NCBI RefSeq assembly: GCF_001184025.1
Contig: NZ_BBYG01000025.1
Location: 19,750 to 83,749, forward strand
Direction: 5' to 3'
Length of the DNA: 64,000 nucleotides
Source: Streptomyces maremycinicus
GTDB lineage: Bacteria; Actinomycetota; Actinomycetes; Streptomycetales; Streptomycetaceae
Part shown: in pieces, positions 43,107 to 52,048 of the stretch
Position numbering within the stretch: position 1 is the first letter of the stretch
Layout: each line of letters opens with the position of its first letter
Program-made: the position numbers and the translations under genes
The notes under the pieces: model-generated
The model's input: only the letters and a program-made list of their open reading frames with translations
Database searches by the model: none
What the model was told of the DNA's origin: nothing

Positions 43107-43355
43107 GTGTGAGGCGGGCGGCGTGTGGCGTGAGGCGCGGTGCGAGGCGTTCGGAGTGAGGCCCGCCGTATGAGGCGGGCGGCGTGAGGCGGCCCCCGCC
43201 GGTGTCGCCCCGCGAGCTGCCTCCCGCGCGCGGGAGCGAAGCGGCGGCCGCGGGCGTCCTGCCGGGCGTCGGACACGCGCGCGTGCGCAACCCGTTCGGG
43301 TGGGCCGGGCGCGCGTCGCCGACGCGGCGGACGTGCGCGCTGGTAGCGGTGGTGC

Positions 43356-44864
43356 ATGCTGCTCACCCCTCGCGCCCGGCTGAAATCCGCGCTCCTCGCC
43401 TCGGCCGTCTCCGTCTGTCTCGTCGCCGCGAGCGCCCCGGAGGTCCCGCTCGGCGTCGGCGACCGCCTCTTCCCCCACCTGGGCAACCCCGGGTACGACG
43501 TCGCCTCGTACGACCTCGCCTTCACCTATTCCGGTACCAACACCAAGCCCCTCCAGGCGGTCACCACCATCGACGCCTGGACCACCACCGCCCTGGAGCG
43601 GATCAACCTCGACTTCGCCCAGGGGAAGGTCGAATCCGTCGAGGTCGACGGCGAACCCGCCACCTTCGCCGGCGCCGGCGACGACCTGGTGGTCACCCCG
43701 GAGGACCCGCTGGCCGCCGGCAGCTGGACGCGGATCACCGTGCGGCACACCAGCGACCCCGTCAGCACCGGCCGGGACGGCGGCTGGGTGCGGACCGCGG
43801 ACGGTCTCGCCATGGCCAACCAGGCGGACGCCGCGCACCTGGTCTTCCCGTGCAACGACCACCCGTCCGACAAGGCGATGTTCACCGTCCGGATCACCGC
43901 CCCCGACGGCTACACGGCCGTCGCCGGCGGACTGCCGACCGGGGTCGAGCGGACCGGCGGAACCACCACCTGGACCTACCGCACCCAGCACCCCATGGCC
44001 ACCGAGCTCACCCAGGTGTCCATCGGCCGCTCCACGGTCGTGCACCGCCAGGGTCCGCACGCACTGCCCGTGCGGGACGTCGTGCCCACCAAGGACCGCG
44101 AGCTCCTCGAACCGTGGCTGAAGAAGACCCCCGACCAGATCGCCTGGATGGAGCGCAAGGTCGGCCCGTACCCCTTCGAGACCTACGGCCTGCTCATGGC
44201 GGAGGCCTCGACCGGGTTCGAACTCGAGACGCAGACCCTCTCCCTCTTCGAGCGGGACCTCTTCACCGAGCCCGCCTACCCCAAGTGGTACATCGAGTCG
44301 ATCATGGTGCACGAGCTGTCGCACCAGTGGTTCGGCGACAGCGTCAGCCCGCGCACCTGGTCCGACCTGTGGCTCAACGAGGGACACGCCACCTGGTACG
44401 AGGCGCTGTACGCGGAGGAGAAGGCGGGACGCACCCTGGAGGCGCGGATGAAGGCGGCGTACGGCGCCTCCGACCGCTGGCGCTCCACGGGCGGCCCGCC
44501 GGCTCAGCCCAAGGCCCCCAACCCCGGCCAGAAGATCAGCATCTTCCGGCCCAACGTCTACGACGGCGCCGCCCTCGTCCTCTACGCCCTGCGCCAGGAG
44601 ATCGGCCGGACCGCGTTCGAGCACCTGGAGCGGGCCTGGGTCCACAACCACCGGGACTCCACGGCGACCACCGCCGACTTCGTACGGCTCGCCCAGGAGA
44701 TCTCCGGACGCGACCTGGCCCGGTTCTTCAAGGACTGGCTGTACGGCGAGAAGACCCCGCTGATGCCCGGCCACCCGGACTGGAAGCCGGCGCCACCGGT
44801 CGCCAAGGGCGAACCGAAGGCCGCGCCGAAGGTCGCCCGCCCGGCAGGGCCGGCCGCGAAATAA
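43356..44864 (+). CDS. M1 family metallopeptidase (secreted)
   Basis: Zinc peptidase of 502 residues with an N-terminal signal-peptide-like segment (LKSALLASAVSVCLVAASAP). The catalytic zinc site is HELSH (319-323) with third ligand Glu342 in NEGHATWYE. The exopeptidase GxMEN motif is replaced by STGFELETQ, as in a subset of bacterial secreted M1 enzymes. A Lys/Ala/Pro-rich tail ends the protein. It is probably exported and degrades peptides. The start is ATG 43356, 445 bp after rshA. Confidence 0.88.
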   Translation: MLLTPRARLKSALLASAVSVCLVAASAPEVPLGVGDRLFPHLGNPGYDVASYDLAFTYSGTNTKPLQAVTTIDAWTTTALERINLDFAQGKVESVEVDGEPATFAGAGDDLVVTPEDPLAAGSWTRITVRHTSDPVSTGRDGGWVRTADGLAMANQADAAHLVFPCNDHPSDKAMFTVRITAPDGYTAVAGGLPTGVERTGGTTTWTYRTQHPMATELTQVSIGRSTVVHRQGPHALPVRDVVPTKDRELLEPWLKKTPDQIAWMERKVGPYPFETYGLLMAEASTGFELETQTLSLFERDLFTEPAYPKWYIESIMVHELSHQWFGDSVSPRTWSDLWLNEGHATWYEALYAEEKAGRTLEARMKAAYGASDRWRSTGGPPAQPKAPNPGQKISIFRPNVYDGAALVLYALRQEIGRTAFEHLERAWVHNHRDSTATTADFVRLAQEISGRDLARFFKDWLYGEKTPLMPGHPDWKPAPPVAKGEPKAAPKVARPAGPAAK

Positions 44865-45000
44865 GGCCGTGACGAGACGGCCCGTACCGTGCGACCATCG
44901 TGAGGTCGGTGCACCGCGGGACACGGGAATCTCCCGGAGTGCTCGCGCGTTGACCTCCATGAAGGCCGCCGTAACCGGCATCCAACGACGTAAGGACCCA

Positions 45001-46494
45001 ATGACCTCCTCTTCTTCCTCTTCCCAGGACACCCAGCGCGTTGCGCACGCCTACCCCGAAGGTCTCCGGGCCGATGCCCTGATGGAAGAGGACGTCGCCT
45101 GGAGCCACGAGATCGACGGAGACCGGGACGGCGACCAGTTCGACCGCTCCGAGCGCGCGGCCCTGCGCCGCGTCGCGGGCCTCTCCACCGAACTCGAGGA
45201 CGTCACCGAGGTCGAGTACCGCCAGCTCCGCCTGGAGCGGGTCGTGCTCGTCGGCGTCTGGACCACCGGAACCGCACAGGACGCGGACAACTCCCTCGCG
45301 GAGCTGGCCGCCCTCGCGGAGACGGCGGGCGCGCTCGTGCTCGACGGCGTCATCCAGCGCCGTGACAAGCCCGACGCGGCCACCTACATCGGCTCCGGCA
45401 AGGCACAGGAGCTGCGCGACCTCGTCCTCGAGACGGGCGCGGACACCGTCATCTGCGACGGTGAGCTCAGCCCGGGTCAGCTGATCCAGCTCGAGGACGT
45501 CGTCAAGGTCAAGGTCATCGACCGTACGGCCCTGATCCTGGACATCTTCGCCCAGCACGCCAAGTCCCGGGAGGGCAAGGCGCAGGTCGCGCTCGCGCAG
45601 ATGCAGTACATGCTGCCGAGGCTGCGCGGCTGGGGTCAGTCGCTGTCCCGGCAGATGGGCGGCGGCAAGGGCGGCGGCCTCGCCACCCGTGGCCCCGGTG
45701 AGACCAAGATCGAGACGGACCGGCGTCGGATCCGCGAGAAGATGGCGAAGATGCGCCGGGAGATCGCGGACATGAAGACCGGCCGCGAGATCAAGCGCCA
45801 GGAACGCAAGCGCCACAAGGTGCCGTCCGTCGCCATCGCGGGGTACACCAACGCCGGCAAGTCGTCGCTGCTCAACCGCCTCACCGGTGCGGGCGTCCTG
45901 GTCGAGAACGCGCTGTTCGCGACCCTGGACCCGACCGTGCGCCGGGCGGAGACCCCGAGCGGTCGCCTGTACACGCTGGCCGACACGGTCGGCTTCGTCC
46001 GGCACCTGCCGCACCACCTGGTCGAGGCGTTCCGCTCCACCATGGAAGAGGTCGGCGAGGCCGACCTGATCCTGCACGTGGTGGACGGCTCGCACCCGAA
46101 CCCGGAGGAGCAGCTGGCCGCCGTACGCGAGGTGGTCCGGGACGTCGGCGCCACCGGCGTGCCCGAGGTCGTCGTGATCAACAAGGCGGACGCGGCCGAC
46201 CCGCTGACGCTCCAGCGGCTCATGCGGATCGAGAAGCGTTCCATCGCCGTCTCGGCCCGCACCGGCCAGGGCATCGCCGAGCTGCTCGCGCTGATCGACA
46301 ACGAGCTGCCGCGGCCGTCCGTCGAGGTGGAGGCACTCGTGCCGTACACCCACGGCGGTCTGGTGGCCCGCGCCCACACCGAGGGCGAGGTGATCTCCGA
46401 GGAGCACACGGCGGAGGGCACGCTGCTGAAGGTGCGGGTGCACGAGGAGCTGGCGGCGGACCTCGCGCCGTACGTACCGGCTCCGCTCGCCTGA
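45001..46494 (+). CDS. hflX: GTPase HflX
   Basis: Ribosome-associated GTPase of 497 residues that splits or rescues stalled ribosomes. The N-terminal HflX domain has AATYIGSGKAQEL and PGQLIQLEDVVKVKVIDRT. A coiled-coil linker (GPGETKIETDRRRIREKM) precedes the G domain, with G1 GYTNAGKSS, G3 DTVGF and G4 NKAD. The N-terminal 70 residues are an acidic extension compared with E. coli. The start is ATG 45001 behind AAGGA; an upstream ATG at 44959 is less likely. It ends in a strong terminator. Confidence 0.95.
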   Translation: MTSSSSSSQDTQRVAHAYPEGLRADALMEEDVAWSHEIDGDRDGDQFDRSERAALRRVAGLSTELEDVTEVEYRQLRLERVVLVGVWTTGTAQDADNSLAELAALAETAGALVLDGVIQRRDKPDAATYIGSGKAQELRDLVLETGADTVICDGELSPGQLIQLEDVVKVKVIDRTALILDIFAQHAKSREGKAQVALAQMQYMLPRLRGWGQSLSRQMGGGKGGGLATRGPGETKIETDRRRIREKMAKMRREIADMKTGREIKRQERKRHKVPSVAIAGYTNAGKSSLLNRLTGAGVLVENALFATLDPTVRRAETPSGRLYTLADTVGFVRHLPHHLVEAFRSTMEEVGEADLILHVVDGSHPNPEEQLAAVREVVRDVGATGVPEVVVINKADAADPLTLQRLMRIEKRSIAVSARTGQGIAELLALIDNELPRPSVEVEALVPYTHGGLVARAHTEGEVISEEHTAEGTLLKVRVHEELAADLAPYVPAPLA

Positions 46495-46517
46495 GCCGTC
46501 ACGACCCGCTGAACGCC

Positions 46518-46558
46518 CGAAGGCCCGCCCCCTGCTTCCCGCAGGGGGCGGGCCTTCG
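46518..46558. terminator. Strong bidirectional terminator after hflX
   Basis: CGAAGGCCCGCCCCCTGC (46518-46535) and GCAGGGGGCGGGCCTTCG (46541-46558) form a perfect 18 bp stem with a TTCCC loop. It sits between hflX and the convergent protease gene and probably serves both. Confidence 0.92.
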
Positions 46559-46569
46559 GCGTGTACGGT

Positions 46570-47784
46570 TCACCGGCCGCCGTACGTCCTGCTCATGTTC
46601 TCGTACAGCGCCTCGGCCTCCCGGCCGAGCCGGGGCCCCGCCAGCCAGGTGTTGTCGGCCGGGCCGATCGAGGTGTTGGAGACCAGTTCGGTCCTGCCGC
46701 CCACCACCCGGAACCAGCCGCCGCCGGACGAACCGCCGGTCATCGTGCAGCCGATGCGGTACATCGCCGGCAGCGACGCGTCCAGTGAGAACCGTCCCGG
46801 CCGGTCGAGGCACTTGAACATCTTGAGCCCGTTGTAGGGCGGTGCCGCCGGGTACCCCCAGGCGCCCATGGAGGCGACCTCGGTCGCGGACGGCGCGGAG
46901 AAGTCCACGTCCAGCGCCGCGCCGACCGTCTCCTCCAGCGACTCGGAGCCCTGCTCCGGCGTCACGTGCAGCACGGCGTAGTCGTACGCGGCTCCCGCGC
47001 CGCCCGTGTCCGAGCCGCCCGCGATCCACTCGTTCGACGTCGACGCCCAGTCGGCCCACCAGTTGCCGTACGGGGCGATCTCCGACGCCGTGGCGTCGCC
47101 GAGCTGCGCCTCGGACTTGCCGAGGTCGTTGTAGGCCGGGACGAAGACGAGGTTGCGGTACCAGCCGCCGTCGCCCCCGGCGTGCACACAGTGCCCGGCC
47201 GTCCACACGAGGTTGGACTTCCCGGGGTGGTTCACGTCCTTGACGACCGTGCCGGAGCAGACCATCGTGCCTTCGGGCGAGTCGAAGAAGACCTTGCCGA
47301 CCGGGGCCGCGTTCTCGTGGTACGGCGTCTTCTCGGCGGTCGCCTTCACGGCCGTCGGATCCGGGTCGCTGACGCCCTGGTCTGCGGCGGCGTCCTTCGT
47401 GGTGACGGTCTTGTTCGCCTCCTTCGCGGACCGCATCCGCTCGGGCTTCCACAGCCCTTCGATCACCGGATTGACGAAGTCCTTGGCCGCGCTGAGCCAC
47501 TTGTCCCTGTCCCAGTCCTGCCAGCCGCCGTCGGCCCACTTGTCGACGTCGACGCCGTGCTTCGCGAGCTTGTCGGCGATGTCGGCCGGGACCTTGACCT
47601 TGCCGCCGGCGGAGCCGGAGCCGGCGGCCGTCCCGGATGCGGTGGCGGTGGCGTCGGCCCCGGTGTCGTCGGAGCCGCCGCCGCACGCGGTGGCGGTCAG
47701 GGCCAGGGCGGCGACGAGACCGGCCGCGAGCAGGGTGCGCCGTCGCCCGTGCGGGCGCGCGGCGGACGTACGTGTGGAACGCAT
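46570..47784 (-). CDS. Trypsin-like serine protease lipoprotein (copy 1)
   Basis: Exported lipoprotein of 404 residues, lipobox LTATAC with Cys34. A Gly/Ser/Ala linker and a Trp-rich N-terminal module of about 70 residues (HGVDVDKWADGGWQDWDRDK) precede an S1/V8-like protease domain. The catalytic triad is His in TAGHC (near 197), Asp in YDYAVLHV (near 266) and Ser in TGGSSGGGW (near 350). A Cys pair in MVCSGTVV and TAGHC is as in V8-like proteases. It is paralogous to the next upstream gene and shares its whole architecture. Substrate unknown; it is probably anchored on the cell surface. Confidence 0.87.
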   Translation of the reverse strand: MRSTRTSAARPHGRRRTLLAAGLVAALALTATACGGGSDDTGADATATASGTAAGSGSAGGKVKVPADIADKLAKHGVDVDKWADGGWQDWDRDKWLSAAKDFVNPVIEGLWKPERMRSAKEANKTVTTKDAAADQGVSDPDPTAVKATAEKTPYHENAAPVGKVFFDSPEGTMVCSGTVVKDVNHPGKSNLVWTAGHCVHAGGDGGWYRNLVFVPAYNDLGKSEAQLGDATASEIAPYGNWWADWASTSNEWIAGGSDTGGAGAAYDYAVLHVTPEQGSESLEETVGAALDVDFSAPSATEVASMGAWGYPAAPPYNGLKMFKCLDRPGRFSLDASLPAMYRIGCTMTGGSSGGGWFRVVGGRTELVSNTSIGPADNTWLAGPRLGREAEALYENMSRTYGGR

Positions 47785-47952
47785 GGTGCGATGTCCCCCG
47801 TTGAGACGTGTGAAGGTGAAACGTATGGATCGTCGCGAGGTGCGAGGTGACCTGGGTCGGGTGTCATGGGCCTGACAGGTCTAGGCCGCCGCAATGACGC
47901 CGGCACCCTCCCACGGGCAACACACCACTATGCCCGGGGAATTCGGGACGAA

Positions 47953-47996
47953 CGGCGGTGGGACGGTGAAGGTTCCCGTCAGGCGTCCCACCGCCG
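47953..47996 (-). terminator. Terminator hairpin between the two protease genes
   Basis: CGGCGGTGGGACG (47953-47965) and CGTCCCACCGCCG (47984-47996) form a perfect 13 bp stem just after the stop of protease copy 2, so the two proteases are probably separate transcripts. Confidence 0.8.
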
Positions 47997-48002
47997 ATCA
48001 CG

Positions 48003-49226
48003 CTACTGACCGGCGAACTTGTCGCTCACCGAGTCGTACACACCCTTGGCCACGTCACCCAGCCGCGGCCCCGCGAGCCAACCGGCCTTCACCGGGCCGA
48101 TCGAGGTGTTGGACACCAGCGCGGGCTTCCCGTCCGACCCCTTCGCGACCCAGCCGCCGCCCGACGAACCACCGGTCATCGTGCAGCCGATGCGGTACAT
48201 CGTGGGGTCCGAGGAGCTCAGGGAGAACCGTCCCGGCTTGTCCTGGCACTGGTAGAGGGCCTGCCCGTCGTACGGCGCCGCCGCCGGGTAACCGGTCGCG
48301 GTGATGCTGCTCACCTTCGGCACCGCCGGGGCGTTGAAGTCCACCGGGAGCGCCGAACCGACCGTCTCCTCCAGGGACTTGCCCGTACCGCCCTCCTCCG
48401 GGGTCACATGGATGACGGCGTAGTCGTACGAGGCGCCGTCACCGCCGGTCTCGCCGCCCTGCGCGATCCACTGGTCGGACGTCTTCGTCCAGTCGCCCCA
48501 CCAGACCCCGTACGGAGCGACCTGCTCCTTGGTGGCGGTCTCCAACTCCTTGGCCGACAGGCCCGAGTCGTTGTACGACGGCACGAACGCGATGTTGCGG
48601 TACCAGCCGCCGCCCTTGCCGGCGTGCACACAGTGGCCCGCCGTCCACACCAGGTCGGACTTGCCGGGGTGAGCCGGGTCCTGCACGACCGTCGCCGAGC
48701 AGACCATCGTGCCCTCCGGGGAGTCGAAGAGCACCTTGCCCGCCTCGGCGGCGTTCTCGTGGTACGAGGGCGATACGGCCTTCGCGTCCACCGCCTGCGG
48801 CGTCGGGTCGGTCACGCCCTGGTCACCGGAGAGGTCGTTCTCGTCGACGCTCCGGTCCGGGTCCTCGGCCTCCCGCATGCGATCCGGGTCCCACAGCCCC
48901 GCGATGATCGGGTTGACGTAGTCCTGCGCCTCACGCAGCCAGTCGTCCTTGTCCCAGTTCTTCCAGGCGCCGTTCTTCCACTTGTCGAGATCGATCCCGT
49001 GCTCTTTGAGCCTGTCCTTGATGTCGTCCGGGATCGTGATCTTGCCGTCGCTACCGGTCGACGCCGTCGCGGCGGCCTGGTTGTCCGCCTCGGTGTCGCC
49101 CGAATCACAGGCGGTCGCGGTGAGCGCGAGCACCGAGGCGAGGGCCACGGCGCCCAGGACGGGGGAGGTTCTGCGGCGCGCGTTCCTCCCCCGCCGAACG
49201 ACGAACGACGGCCGTATGGATCGCAT
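48003..49226 (-). CDS. Trypsin-like serine protease lipoprotein (copy 2)
   Basis: Paralogue of the 46,570 gene, 407 residues, lipobox LTATAC with Cys40. The same order is kept: linker, Trp-rich module (HGIDLDKWKNGAWKNWDKDD), and protease domain with TAGHC (near 196), YDYAVIHV (near 267) and TGGSSGGGW (near 352). All three catalytic residues are intact, so both copies should be active. The copies differ throughout the linker and in many surface positions, indicating an old tandem duplication. It is divergent from the siderophore-type cluster. Confidence 0.87.
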   Translation of the reverse strand: MRSIRPSFVVRRGRNARRRTSPVLGAVALASVLALTATACDSGDTEADNQAAATASTGSDGKITIPDDIKDRLKEHGIDLDKWKNGAWKNWDKDDWLREAQDYVNPIIAGLWDPDRMREAEDPDRSVDENDLSGDQGVTDPTPQAVDAKAVSPSYHENAAEAGKVLFDSPEGTMVCSATVVQDPAHPGKSDLVWTAGHCVHAGKGGGWYRNIAFVPSYNDSGLSAKELETATKEQVAPYGVWWGDWTKTSDQWIAQGGETGGDGASYDYAVIHVTPEEGGTGKSLEETVGSALPVDFNAPAVPKVSSITATGYPAAAPYDGQALYQCQDKPGRFSLSSSDPTMYRIGCTMTGGSSGGGWVAKGSDGKPALVSNTSIGPVKAGWLAGPRLGDVAKGVYDSVSDKFAGQ

Positions 49227-49329
49227 GATCTGACTCCCCCTGCTGTCAACGAACTTGAAGTACCGACCGCTCCCGCCGAGTGGAACTCATGGTGATCTCA
49301 CACCGAGTTCAAGCGGATCTCACGGCCAT

Positions 49330-49346
49330 GTGTGATGCCACCACAC
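49330..49346. promoter_or_regulatory. Imperfect palindrome in the protease/siderophore divergent region
   Basis: GTGTGATGCCACCACAC is an imperfect dyad in the 304 bp gap between protease copy 2 and the aminotransferase gene. It is a weak candidate operator. I do not see the TTAGGTTAGGCTAACCTAA-type iron box that would be expected for siderophore genes. Confidence 0.3.
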
Positions 49347-49530
49347 GATAAGCGGTCGTCGCGGGGGACTCCCGACCGAATGGCAACTGTTCCGCCACAG
49401 ACCGACGACGGGACCGGCCGGGCGGCGGTCATTCTCCTCACCACCCGTAACCGGCACGCCCGCGCGGTGTTGGTACCGATGGGGGCCGCTGTGTGTGCTC
49501 GCCCTTCGACCCGCGGAAGGACTGAGGGAC

Positions 49531-51894
49531 GTGGCAGTGACCGAGCCGGTACCCGAGGAGGCCGCCTCGGGGCGTACCGACGGAACCCGCCCCGACGGAA
49601 CCTCCGGCGCGGTGTCTCCCGCCGCCGCATCCTCCGTCGCCGACTGCCCCGTCGAGGGGGACCTCGTCGCCGGAACGGCGGTCACGGGCAACCGGACGGG
49701 CGGCCGCCGCGCGCACGAGGGGATCCTGCGGCGGCAGTCGGCCCGCGAGTCCGCGGCGCGCACCTACGCGCGTGCCCTGCCGATCGTGCCGGTACGGGCG
49801 CGCGGCCTGACCATCGAGGGCGCGGACGGCCGCCGCTACCTCGACTGTCTCTCGGGCGCCGGAACCCTCGCGCTCGGCCACAACCATCCCGTCGTGCTGG
49901 AGGCCATCCGCAAGGTCCTCGACTCGGGAGCGCCCCTGCACGTCCTCGACCTCGCCACCCCCGTCAAGGACGCCTTCGTCACCGAACTGTTCCGCACCCT
50001 GCCACCCGGTCTCGCCGACCACGCGCGCGTGCAGTTCTGCGGACCGGCCGGCACGGACGCGGTGGAGGCAGCCCTCACGCTGGTCCGGGCCGCCACCGGC
50101 CGCACCGGTGTCCTGGCCTTCACCGGTGCGTACCACGGCTTGACCGCCGGATCCCTCGAGGCCTCCGGGGGTGCCCACGACGTACGGGTGGCGCGGCTGC
50201 CCTATCCGCAGGACTACCGTTGCCCGTTCGGTGTAGGCGGCGAGCGCGGCGCCGAACTCGGGGCCCGCTGGGCCGAGTCCCTCCTCGACGACCCCAAGTC
50301 GGGGGTACGGCACCCCGCCGGGATGATCCTCGAACCGGTCCAGGGCGAGGGCGGTGTCATTCCCGCGCCGGACCGGTGGATGCGGCGCATGCGCCAGATC
50401 ACGGCCGAGCGCTCGATCCCCCTGATCGCCGACGAGGTCCAGACCGGCGTCGGCCGGACCGGCGCCTTCTGGGCGGTGGAGCACAGCGGGATCGTCCCCG
50501 ACGTGATGGTCATGTCCAAGGCCATCGGGGGCAGCCTGCCGTTGGCCGTCATCGTCTACCGTGACGCCCTCGACGTCTGGCAACCCGGCGCCCACGCGGG
50601 CACGTTCCGCGGCAACCAGCTCGCCATGGCCGCGGGTACGGCCACCCTCGCCTACGTGCGCGAGAACCGTCTCGCCGAGCGCGCGGCCACCCTGGGGAGC
50701 CGCATGCTGGGCCAACTCCGCTCTCTCGCCAGGGACTTTCCGTGCATGGGGGACGTACGGGGTCGCGGGCTGATGATCGGGGTCGAGATGGTGGACCCCG
50801 AGGGGGCGAGCGGGCCCGGCCCGATCGGCGTTCAGCGCGCCGCCACGCAGGCCGGTGATGAACGCGGCGCGACGGCCGACGGTGCGCATGCCCATGACGT
50901 CGACCCCCGCCCGGCGCTTCCTTCGGCTCCCGCGCTGGCGGCCGCCGTGCGACGGGAGTGCCTGCGCCGGGGCCTGATCGTCGAACTCGGCGGCCGCCAC
51001 GCCAGCGTCGTACGGCTGCTTCCGCCCCTGACGATCACCGACGAGCAGGCCACCGCCGTACTCGACCGACTCGCGGACGCCATGGCGGCAGCGTCCCGCA
51101 GCCCCAGGCCCAGCCTCAGCCCCCACAGGAGTCAGGGCCGGGGCCAGAGCCTCAGTACCAGCCGCAGCCGCAGCCGCAGCCGGAGCCGGCGGATGTCCGA
51201 CCAACGGAACCCTCAGCCCGGGTCCGGGTCGGGCCCCGGGTCCGGGTCCGAGTCCGGGTCCCAGTCCGGGGCAGAGTCCGGGCCCGAGTCCGGGGCAGAG
51301 TCCGGGTCCCAGTCCGAGTCTGGGCCTGAGTTCAAGTCCGAGCCCGAGCCCGAGTCCGAGTCCGGGTCCGGGTCCGGGTCCGAGTCCGGGCTTCGGCCTC
51401 CGGGCCGGCCGGCGGATGAGCGCCAGCACCGGAGCGAGAACCGCGCCGAGCCTGAGCCCCGGTATCGGCTCCAGGGCCGGGGACAGAACCGGCCGGAGCC
51501 CCGTGCCCAGGGCCAGTCCCCGAACTTGCCCGAGCAGGAGTCCCAGCCAGAGCTCCAGGGCGAGGGCAAGGACCGGCCGAAGCCGCAGGCCCAGGGCCAG
51601 CCCCCGCCCCAACGCCAGGGCCAGACCTCGAACCGGTCTGAGCAGGAGTTCCAACGTCAGCTCCAAGGCCAAGGCCAAGGCCAAGGCCAAGGCCAGACCC
51701 ACACGCGGCCCGGGCATGAGCCTGAGCAGGAGTCCCAGCCTCGGCTCCAAGGTCAAGGCCAGACCCACACCAGGCCCGAGCGTGAGCCCGAGCACGAGTC
51801 CCAGCGTCAGTCCCAGGACCCGGGTCAGGGTCGGTCGAGCTGGCCGCCCGGGACGGATCGGCGTCGGGGTGGGCATGCCGAGTGGGCGGGGTAG
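49531..51894 (+). CDS. Diaminobutyrate--2-oxoglutarate aminotransferase-like protein with long repeat tail
   Basis: Class III PLP aminotransferase. The catalytic domain (about residues 60-515) has DCLSGAGTLALGHNHP, FTGAYHGLTAGSLEASGG, the ADEVQTGVGRTG segment and the PLP-binding Lys in VMSKAIGGS. In siderophore clusters such enzymes make 2,4-diaminobutyrate. The protein is 787 residues, against about 450-500 for the family. An insertion lies near 410-465, and a 270-residue tail holds SRSRSR, SGSGSESGS and QGQGQG repeats. The start is GTG 49531 (or 49537). It is first in a three-gene cluster with an NIS synthetase and an acyltransferase. Confidence 0.85.
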   Translation: MAVTEPVPEEAASGRTDGTRPDGTSGAVSPAAASSVADCPVEGDLVAGTAVTGNRTGGRRAHEGILRRQSARESAARTYARALPIVPVRARGLTIEGADGRRYLDCLSGAGTLALGHNHPVVLEAIRKVLDSGAPLHVLDLATPVKDAFVTELFRTLPPGLADHARVQFCGPAGTDAVEAALTLVRAATGRTGVLAFTGAYHGLTAGSLEASGGAHDVRVARLPYPQDYRCPFGVGGERGAELGARWAESLLDDPKSGVRHPAGMILEPVQGEGGVIPAPDRWMRRMRQITAERSIPLIADEVQTGVGRTGAFWAVEHSGIVPDVMVMSKAIGGSLPLAVIVYRDALDVWQPGAHAGTFRGNQLAMAAGTATLAYVRENRLAERAATLGSRMLGQLRSLARDFPCMGDVRGRGLMIGVEMVDPEGASGPGPIGVQRAATQAGDERGATADGAHAHDVDPRPALPSAPALAAAVRRECLRRGLIVELGGRHASVVRLLPPLTITDEQATAVLDRLADAMAAASRSPRPSLSPHRSQGRGQSLSTSRSRSRSRSRRMSDQRNPQPGSGSGPGSGSESGSQSGAESGPESGAESGSQSESGPEFKSEPEPESESGSGSGSESGLRPPGRPADERQHRSENRAEPEPRYRLQGRGQNRPEPRAQGQSPNLPEQESQPELQGEGKDRPKPQAQGQPPPQRQGQTSNRSEQEFQRQLQGQGQGQGQGQTHTRPGHEPEQESQPRLQGQGQTHTRPEREPEHESQRQSQDPGQGRSSWPPGTDRRRGGHAEWAG
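51090..51890 (+). repeat. Low-complexity repeat tract encoding the aminotransferase tail
   Basis: Successive short repeats: CAGCCGCAGC-type (51,150-51,190), GTCCGGGTCCGAGTCC-type (51,220-51,410), and CCAAGG/CCAGGG units, including GGCCAAGGCCAAGGCCAAGG (51,660-51,700) and two copies of a unit containing AGGCCAGACCCACAC (51,700-51,780). All remain in frame with the aminotransferase. Confidence 0.8.
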
Positions 51895-52048
51895 TCCCGG
51901 GCCGCCGTCGGCGTGCCCCCGGTACCGCGGGCGCTGGCGGTACCGGTGTCGACCTCCCGATCGCTGCGTGCCCACGCGCCCAGCGGGCGCCCGAGTTCCG
52001 TGCCGCCGCCCGCTCGCGGCGGACCCCACCACTTCACGAGGAACGACC

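Noticed and set aside
49227..49530. IdeR/DmdR1 iron box ahead of the siderophore-type cluster
   Set aside because: No sequence resembling TTAGGTTAGGCTAACCTAA is visible in the gap; only an imperfect GTGTG/CACAC dyad is present.
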